From Halorientalis sp. LT38 (GTDB taxonomy: Archaea > Halobacteriota > Halobacteria > Halobacteriales > Haloarculaceae): DNA of 64,000 nt. The notes under the pieces were generated by a model that had not been told where the DNA came from, searched no databases, and saw only the letters and a list, made by a program, of their open reading frames with translations. The translations under genes were made by a program, and so were the position numbers. The stretch is taken from the NCBI RefSeq assembly GCF_037031225.1, contig NZ_JAYEZN010000001.1:2232001-2296000 (forward strand), written 5' to 3'. Below are positions 59,583-64,000 of the stretch, one piece after another; position 1 is the first letter of the stretch, and each line of letters begins with the position of its first letter.

Positions 59583-60524
59583 ATGCACGTGACCTTCCTC
59601 GGGACCAGCGGGGCCGTTCCGACGACCGCGCGCAATCCGAGCGCGGTGATGGTCCGACGGGAAGGCGAGCGCTTCCTCTTCGACGCCGGCGAGGGGACCC
59701 AGCGGCAGATGATGCGCTTTTCCACCGGCTTCGCCGTCTCCCACGTTTTCGTCTCCCACCTCCACGGCGACCACGTCCTCGGCATCCCCGGCCTCCTCCA
59801 GACCTGGGACTTCAACGACCGCGAGGAGCCCGTCGCCATCCACACGCCGGGCGGCACGCGCCGCCGGATCCGCGATCTGATCACCGTCACCGGGAACGAG
59901 CCCTCCTTCCCGGTCCGGATCCACGAGGTCACGCCCGGCGACGTCGCCCTCGACGGCGAGGACTTCGAGGTCCGGGCGATCGCGACCGACCACCGCGCCA
60001 CGTCGGTCGGGTACGCCCTCGTCGAGGACGACCGCAAGGGCCGGTTCGACCGCGAGAAGGCAGAGGAGGAACTCGGGATCGAGCCCGGCCCGGAGTACAG
60101 CAAACTCCACAGCGGCGAGTCGGTGGAACTCGACGACGGCACGGTGGTCGAACCCGAGGCGGTCGTCGGCCCGCCCCGTCCCGGACGGCGCCTGGTCTAC
60201 ACCGGCGACACCAGCCCCACCCAGAGCGTCGTCGAGGCTGCCGAAGAGGCCGACCTGCTGATCCACGACGCGACCTTCGCCGAGGACCGCCGCGAGCGGG
60301 CCGGCCAGACCGGGCACTCGACGGCGAAACAGGCCGCCGAGATCGCGAACCGCGCGGGGGCGAAGCGACTGGCGCTGACGCACGTCTCGACTCGCTACGC
60401 CGGCCAGGAGGGTCGACTGGAAGACGAGGCCCGCGAGGTGTTCGAGGGGGATGCGTTCCTCCCCGACGACGGCGACGAACTCGACGTGCCGTTCCCCGAC
60501 GCCGACGGCCCGGACGAGGACTGA
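59583..60524 (+). CDS. rnz: Ribonuclease Z
   Basis: tRNA 3'-end processing endonuclease of the metallo-beta-lactamase fold. The 313 residues start MHVTFLGTSGAVPT. The metal motif is SHLHGDH (His59, His61, Asp63, His64). RRLVYTGDTSP supplies the bridging Asp and ALTHVSTRY the last His. The exosite helices that bind tRNA lie near GRFDREKAEEELGIEPGPEY. The C-terminal 20 residues are acidic. It is followed 31 bp later by the HIT gene on the same strand, so a shared message is possible. Confidence 0.95.
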   Translation: MHVTFLGTSGAVPTTARNPSAVMVRREGERFLFDAGEGTQRQMMRFSTGFAVSHVFVSHLHGDHVLGIPGLLQTWDFNDREEPVAIHTPGGTRRRIRDLITVTGNEPSFPVRIHEVTPGDVALDGEDFEVRAIATDHRATSVGYALVEDDRKGRFDREKAEEELGIEPGPEYSKLHSGESVELDDGTVVEPEAVVGPPRPGRRLVYTGDTSPTQSVVEAAEEADLLIHDATFAEDRRERAGQTGHSTAKQAAEIANRAGAKRLALTHVSTRYAGQEGRLEDEAREVFEGDAFLPDDGDELDVPFPDADGPDED

Positions 60525-60555
60525 ACTTTTTCTCGTCGGCCCCCGACTCGCCGGT

Positions 60556-60972
60556 ATGGCCGACGACTGCCCCTTCTGCGCCATCGTCGACGGCGACGCG
60601 CCGGCGAGCGTCGTCCGCGAGACCGAGGACACGCTCGCGTTCATGGACATCGCGCCCGTCACCGAGGGCCACGCGCTGGTGATTCCGAAGGCCCACTCGG
60701 CCGGCCTGGCCGGTCTCGATCCCGACACGGGTGGCGAACTCTTCAGGGTGAGCCAGGAGATCGCGGCGGCGCTCCGTGCGTCGGACCTCCCGACCGACGG
60801 GATCAACCTCTTCCTCGCCGACGGTGCGGTCGCGGGTCAGGAAGTGTTTCACGTCCACCTGCACGTCATTCCGCGGACCGAGGGGGACGACGTGGCGCTG
60901 TCCTTCGAGCGCTCTCACCCCGAGCGCGAGCGACTGGACGCCCTCGCCGACGGGATCGCGGCCGAACTGTAG
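60556..60972 (+). CDS. HIT-family nucleotide-binding protein
   Basis: A 138-residue histidine-triad protein with the catalytic motif HVHLHV (His99, His101, His103) and the N-terminal CPFCAIVDGDAPASVV. Such proteins hydrolyse AMP linked to lysine, sulfate or phosphoramidates. The CPFC pair suggests a zinc site, as in HINT-like members. It is probably co-transcribed with rnz. The true substrate is unknown. Confidence 0.92.
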   Translation: MADDCPFCAIVDGDAPASVVRETEDTLAFMDIAPVTEGHALVIPKAHSAGLAGLDPDTGGELFRVSQEIAAALRASDLPTDGINLFLADGAVAGQEVFHVHLHVIPRTEGDDVALSFERSHPERERLDALADGIAAEL

Positions 60973-61023
60973 CCCGTCGAAACTCGGGGCCGTCCCCCGA
61001 CCGGGGACCACGACCCGGCACGA

Positions 61024-61034
61024 AATTTATATCT
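61024..61034 (+). promoter_or_regulatory. TATA box of the DUF460 gene
   Basis: AATTTATATCT is centred about 30 bp before the GTG at 61060. It also lies only about 22 bp before a GTG at 61051, which favours the second GTG as the start. Confidence 0.6.
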
Positions 61035-61059
61035 CGCAGGACCCTACGGTGTGGTAGTC

Positions 61060-63036
61060 GTGAACGCCCGCACGCGAGCGCTCGACGCAGTCGTCTTCGG
61101 GGTCGACGTCCAGAGCGGGGACGTGAGAGGGGACGCGCCGTCCTACGCACTCGTTGCCTTCGACGGAGAGTCCGTCAGCCGTGACGTGGTCTCCCGGCGG
61201 AAGCTCCGTCGGCTGATCGAAGACCGGGAACCCGCCATCCTCGCCACGGACAACATGTACGAACTGGCCGCGGACAAGGACGCCCTGATCCACTTCCTCG
61301 GCGAACTCCCCGACGAGACGAAACTCGTCCAGGTGACCGGCGCCGAGCGGCCGGAACCGCTCTCCCGGGTCGCCGGCCGGCACGACGTCCCCTACGCCAA
61401 AAAGCCCATGAAGGAAGCCGAGGCCGCCGCCCGGCTGGCGGCGATGAACGTCGGCCAGGAGGTCTCGGCCTTCACGAACACCACCCGCGTGAAGGTGGCT
61501 CGCGGGCGCTCGACGGGCAAGGGCGGCTGGTCCGAGGACCGCTACACCAGGCGGATCCACGGATCGGTCAAGACGCGCGCACGCGAAGTCGAGTCGGAAC
61601 TGGACGAGGCCGGCCTCGACTACGAGCGGGACGTGACCGAGAAGTACGGCGGGTTCTCGAACGCCATCTTCGAGGTCGAGGGCCGGCCGACCGACGTGCC
61701 GGTGTCGGCCCACCGGTCGGGCGACGTGCGCGTCGAGATCGAACGCGAGCGCCGCGACGGCATCGAGTTCCGGCCGCTGGCCAAGCGCCGGGACCACGTC
61801 ATCGTCGGGATCGACCCCGGCACCACCACCGCGGCCGCGGTCGTCGACGTCCACGGGAAGGTACTGGACGTGTTCAGCACCCGGACGGCGGACACCGCCG
61901 ACGTGATCGAGTGGATCATCGAGCGCGGCCGCCCCATCGTCGTCGCGGCGGACGTCGAGCCGATGCCCGAGACCGTCGAGAAGATCCGGCGGAGCTTCGA
62001 GGCCGCCGCCTGGATCCCGACCCGCGACCTGCCGGTCGACGAGAAGAAACACCGGACCCGGGAGGCAGGGTACGACGACGACCACCAGCGCGACGCGCTG
62101 GCCGCCGCCCTCTCCGCCTTCGACGCGCACGAGGACCAGTTCGAGCGCATCGCGGAGAAGGTGCCGCCGCGTCACGACCTCGGGGACGTGCTGGCCCGGG
62201 TCGTCGCCGGCGAGGAGTCCGTCGAGGCCGTCCTCAGGGAACTCGAACGCGACCCGGAGGAAGCGTCGGAGTCGACCGAACACATCGCCCGGGAACTCAC
62301 CGCCGAGGAGAAGAAGATCAAGCGCCTGGAGGCGCGGGTCGACCGGCTTGAGTCACACAACGAGGACCTGAAAGAGACCATCGCGCGCAAGGACGACCGG
62401 ATCGAGGAGTACGAGGAAGAGCTATCCGAGGCCCGTCGGGAGGAGCGCCGCGAGGCCCGGGAGCGCCGGGAGATCACCAGGCTCGAGCGGGAGAACGAGC
62501 GCCTGGAGCGCGAAATCGAAGACCGGGACGATCGCCTCGAGGAACTCGAGGGGAAACTCGACCGGCTCAAGTCGCTGTGGAAGCTCGACCACTCGAACTT
62601 CGCGGACGTGGCGAGCGAGGACACGGATCTCGTCCCGGTGAAGGTGATCGAGGAGTTCACCACGGGCGCCATCGAGCACGCAGACGAGGCCTACGGGCTC
62701 GCCGAGGGGGACGTGATCTACCTGCGGGACGGGAGCGGTGCCGGCCGGTCGACGGCCCAGCGCCTGGCGGACGTGAACCCGCGGGTGGTCGTCCGGGACG
62801 GCGGTCGGCTCTCGGAGGTGGCCGACGACCTGCTCTTCGAGCACGACGTGCCGGTCGGACCGGCCGACGACGTCCGGGTCCAGGAGGTCGACGAACTGGC
62901 AGTGGCCCGCGAGAGCGAGATCGAGGCCGTGATCGACGACTGGGAGCGCCGCGCGGAGGAACGGGAGAAACAGAACAACGAGCAGATGGTCGACCGGTTG
63001 ATCAGCGAACACCGGGCCGATCGGCCCGAGAGCTGA
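61060..63036 (+). CDS. DUF460 protein with RNase H-like domain and coiled coil
   Basis: A 658-residue protein of the archaeal DUF460 family. An N-terminal domain (about 1-220) is followed by a RuvC/YqgF-type RNase H-like segment (about 240-340: HVIVGIDPGTTTAAAVVDVHGKVLDVF, with acidic residues in strands). Then comes a long charged coiled coil (about 405-520, rich in E, R and D) and a C-terminal part (VKVIEEFTTGAIEHADEAYGL). It could be a nucleic-acid-linked protein, but catalytic activity has not been shown to my knowledge. A GTG start at 61060 (VNARTRALDAVVFG) is favoured by the TATA box. The alternative GTG at 61051 adds three residues. Confidence 0.8.
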   Translation: MNARTRALDAVVFGVDVQSGDVRGDAPSYALVAFDGESVSRDVVSRRKLRRLIEDREPAILATDNMYELAADKDALIHFLGELPDETKLVQVTGAERPEPLSRVAGRHDVPYAKKPMKEAEAAARLAAMNVGQEVSAFTNTTRVKVARGRSTGKGGWSEDRYTRRIHGSVKTRAREVESELDEAGLDYERDVTEKYGGFSNAIFEVEGRPTDVPVSAHRSGDVRVEIERERRDGIEFRPLAKRRDHVIVGIDPGTTTAAAVVDVHGKVLDVFSTRTADTADVIEWIIERGRPIVVAADVEPMPETVEKIRRSFEAAAWIPTRDLPVDEKKHRTREAGYDDDHQRDALAAALSAFDAHEDQFERIAEKVPPRHDLGDVLARVVAGEESVEAVLRELERDPEEASESTEHIARELTAEEKKIKRLEARVDRLESHNEDLKETIARKDDRIEEYEEELSEARREERREARERREITRLERENERLEREIEDRDDRLEELEGKLDRLKSLWKLDHSNFADVASEDTDLVPVKVIEEFTTGAIEHADEAYGLAEGDVIYLRDGSGAGRSTAQRLADVNPRVVVRDGGRLSEVADDLLFEHDVPVGPADDVRVQEVDELAVARESEIEAVIDDWERRAEEREKQNNEQMVDRLISEHRADRPES

Positions 63037-63037
63037 G

Positions 63038-63232
63038 TCAGGTGACGTCCTCGATGCCCATCCCCAGGGCGCCGAGTACCGACGTCACGAACCCGTACGC
63101 CACGAGCAAGAGCCCGGCCACCACGAACGCGATGCCGCTGGCGACGTAGAGGCTCTGCGTCGCCACGACCCCGATGCCGCCGAGCAGGAGCACCAGTCCT
63201 GCGACCCCGGCCGTCCCGATCTTACCACGCAT
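63038..63232 (-). CDS. Small two-helix membrane protein
   Basis: A 64-residue protein: MRGKIGTAG, helix VAGLVLLLGGIGVVATQ, helix LYVASGIAFVVAGLLLVAYGFV, and a short Gly-rich tail ending IEDVT. It belongs to the group of tiny conserved haloarchaeal membrane proteins. Function unknown. Its stop is two bases from the DUF460 stop (convergent). Confidence 0.65.
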   Translation of the reverse strand: MRGKIGTAGVAGLVLLLGGIGVVATQSLYVASGIAFVVAGLLLVAYGFVTSVLGALGMGIEDVT

Positions 63233-63353
63233 AGATCCCTCTCGCCACTCGGGTAGCTTAAACGCGGTGACTCGTCCCGGACCCGCCGACAGCCGCAACC
63301 GGCGCGGGAACTGCACGACGGCAGGGCGATCGGCAATACATCACCAAACCATA

Positions 63354-63378
63354 CAGAAAATTTTTATCTATATCTAAA
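63354..63378 (+). promoter_or_regulatory. A/T-rich promoter of the truncated secreted-protein gene
   Basis: AGAAAATTTTTATCTATATCTAAACG, about 17-40 bp before the ATG at 63394, is the most A/T-rich segment of this part of the window and holds two overlapping TATA-like cores. Confidence 0.6.
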
Positions 63379-63393
63379 CGAAATTAATGCGCT

Positions 63394-64000
63394 ATGGGGG
63401 AGAGATGGACGATGACGGTCGTTGCCGTCGTCGCGCTCGGAATCGTGGCCGTGGGGGCCGCGGGGACCGCGGGGGCGGTCGGTGGCCCGACCGTCGACGG
63501 TGATCGCGCGGCGATCGGGGGGGTACAGACGAACGAGACGAACACCACAGGGGGCACCGTCGCGGGGACGGTGACCGACGGCGACGGTTCGCCGGTCGCG
63601 AACGCCACGGTGACCGTCGGGGAGACGGCCACCACGACGAACGCGACGGGCGGCTACGCGGTGGAACTGGCCGAAGGGTCGTACGCGCTCGCCGTGTCCG
63701 TCGACGGCGAGCAGGTCGCGACGCGGTCGGTGAACGTGACCGCAGGCGAGACGACCGTCGTCGACGTCAGCGTCACTGTCACCGCGACGGTCCGCGGGAC
63801 CGTGACGGACGTCGACGGGGAGCCGATCAGTTCGGTGTCCGTCGATCTGCGTGAACCGGGCGGGTTCGAGGACACCGCCGGGTTCCCCGACGAGTACGTG
63901 GCCCGGACGCAGCCGGCCGCCGACGGGAGCTACGAGCTCGCGGTCGAGGCGGGCGAGTACGTCCTCGGCGCCGGGAGCGTCGAGTACGCCCTCTCGGTGA
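63394..64000 (+). CDS. Secreted protein with carboxypeptidase-regulatory-like repeats, 3' truncated
   Basis: The frame is open to the right edge, so at least 202 codons are present and the C-terminus is missing. A signal (MGERWTMTVVAVVALGIVAVGAAG) is followed by a Thr/Asn stretch with sequons. Two repeats of the carboxypeptidase regulatory / CnaB-like beta fold come next: GGTVAGTVTDGDGSPVANATVTVGET ... GGYAVELAEGSYALAV, and TVRGTVTDVDGEPISSVSVDLREPGG ... GSYELAVEAGEYVLG. It is probably a cell-surface or S-layer-associated protein. The strong A/T-rich promoter suggests good expression. The total length and anchor are unknown. Confidence 0.75.
   Translation, partial: MGERWTMTVVAVVALGIVAVGAAGTAGAVGGPTVDGDRAAIGGVQTNETNTTGGTVAGTVTDGDGSPVANATVTVGETATTTNATGGYAVELAEGSYALAVSVDGEQVATRSVNVTAGETTVVDVSVTVTATVRGTVTDVDGEPISSVSVDLREPGGFEDTAGFPDEYVARTQPAADGSYELAVEAGEYVLGAGSVEYALSV

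Noticed and set aside
1-64000. tRNA, rRNA, transposase or integrase genes
   Set aside because: I read the gaps between genes for acceptor-stem/T-loop patterns and terminal inverted repeats and found none I could defend. A tRNAscan and IS search would be decisive.

Overview
The window is chromosomal DNA from an extremely halophilic archaeon (class Halobacteria). GC is very high. Nearly all predicted proteins are rich in Asp and Glu and poor in Lys. The gene set is typical of this class: PCNA, TBP, RFC small subunits, Orc1/Cdc6, archaeal primase large subunit, Hjc, a SAMP2-like ubiquitin-like modifier, single- and double-TatC proteins, HalOD1 and DUF7282 proteins, and a halobacterial-type transducer. 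I cannot name the genus. I saw no rRNA or tRNA genes, insertion sequences, CRISPR arrays, prophage or integrase. The content looks like core chromosome, with a few accessory surface proteins and one decayed transporter.

Layout. 0-4.4 kb: cut-off cupin, a membrane protein, glutaryl-CoA-dehydrogenase-like enzyme, amidotransferase, an alpha/beta hydrolase lacking its serine nucleophile, and a wrecked DMT transporter. 4.4-9.3 kb: alaS, tspO, rfcS, a 33-residue membrane peptide and SAMP2. 9.3-15.4 kb: sensor kinase, GNAT, GAF/winged-helix regulator, phosphohexomutase, GIY-YIG protein, zinc ribbon and larB. 15.7-18.2 kb: small histone-fold-like protein, rpiA, glmM-like mutase and a second zinc ribbon. 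18.4-26.8 kb: an SDR, an HMG-CoA reductase with an extra N-terminal domain, a membrane protein, orc1/cdc6, a MutS-like ATPase and a MinD-like ATPase. 26.9-33.6 kb: larE, a histidine phosphatase, the divergent tatC pair, a HalOD1 protein, and an RHH regulator overlapping a YhhQ-type transporter.

33.6-43.6 kb: rlmE, a Tat/PGF-CTERM-like secreted protein, pcn, an FNT-Usp-Usp fusion, priL, a SWIM zinc-finger protein, hjc and membrane proteins. 43.6-47.8 kb: a methylation-cycle group (SAM methyltransferase, S-adenosylhomocysteinase, MTA/SAH-type deaminase) interrupted by a sequon-dense secreted protein. 47.9-54.6 kb: a transducer with almost no extracellular domain, hisG, HalOD1, tbp, tRNA G10 methyltransferase and a PAS-PAS kinase. 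54.6-64 kb: rfcC, two DUF7282-type surface proteins, RNase Z, a HIT protein, a DUF460 protein and the start of a secreted carboxypeptidase-regulatory-like protein.

How the genes work together. Replication and repair parts (two RFC small subunits, PCNA, primase large subunit, Orc1, Hjc, MutS-like) are scattered as separate transcription units. LarB and LarE point to nickel-pincer cofactor synthesis, although larC and larA are not here. Two TatC-type translocon proteins sit back to back, and a Tat substrate lies 5 kb away. Many genes have an A/T-rich TATA element about 25-35 bp before the start codon, consistent with leaderless or short-leader transcripts. In several cases this was used to choose the start.
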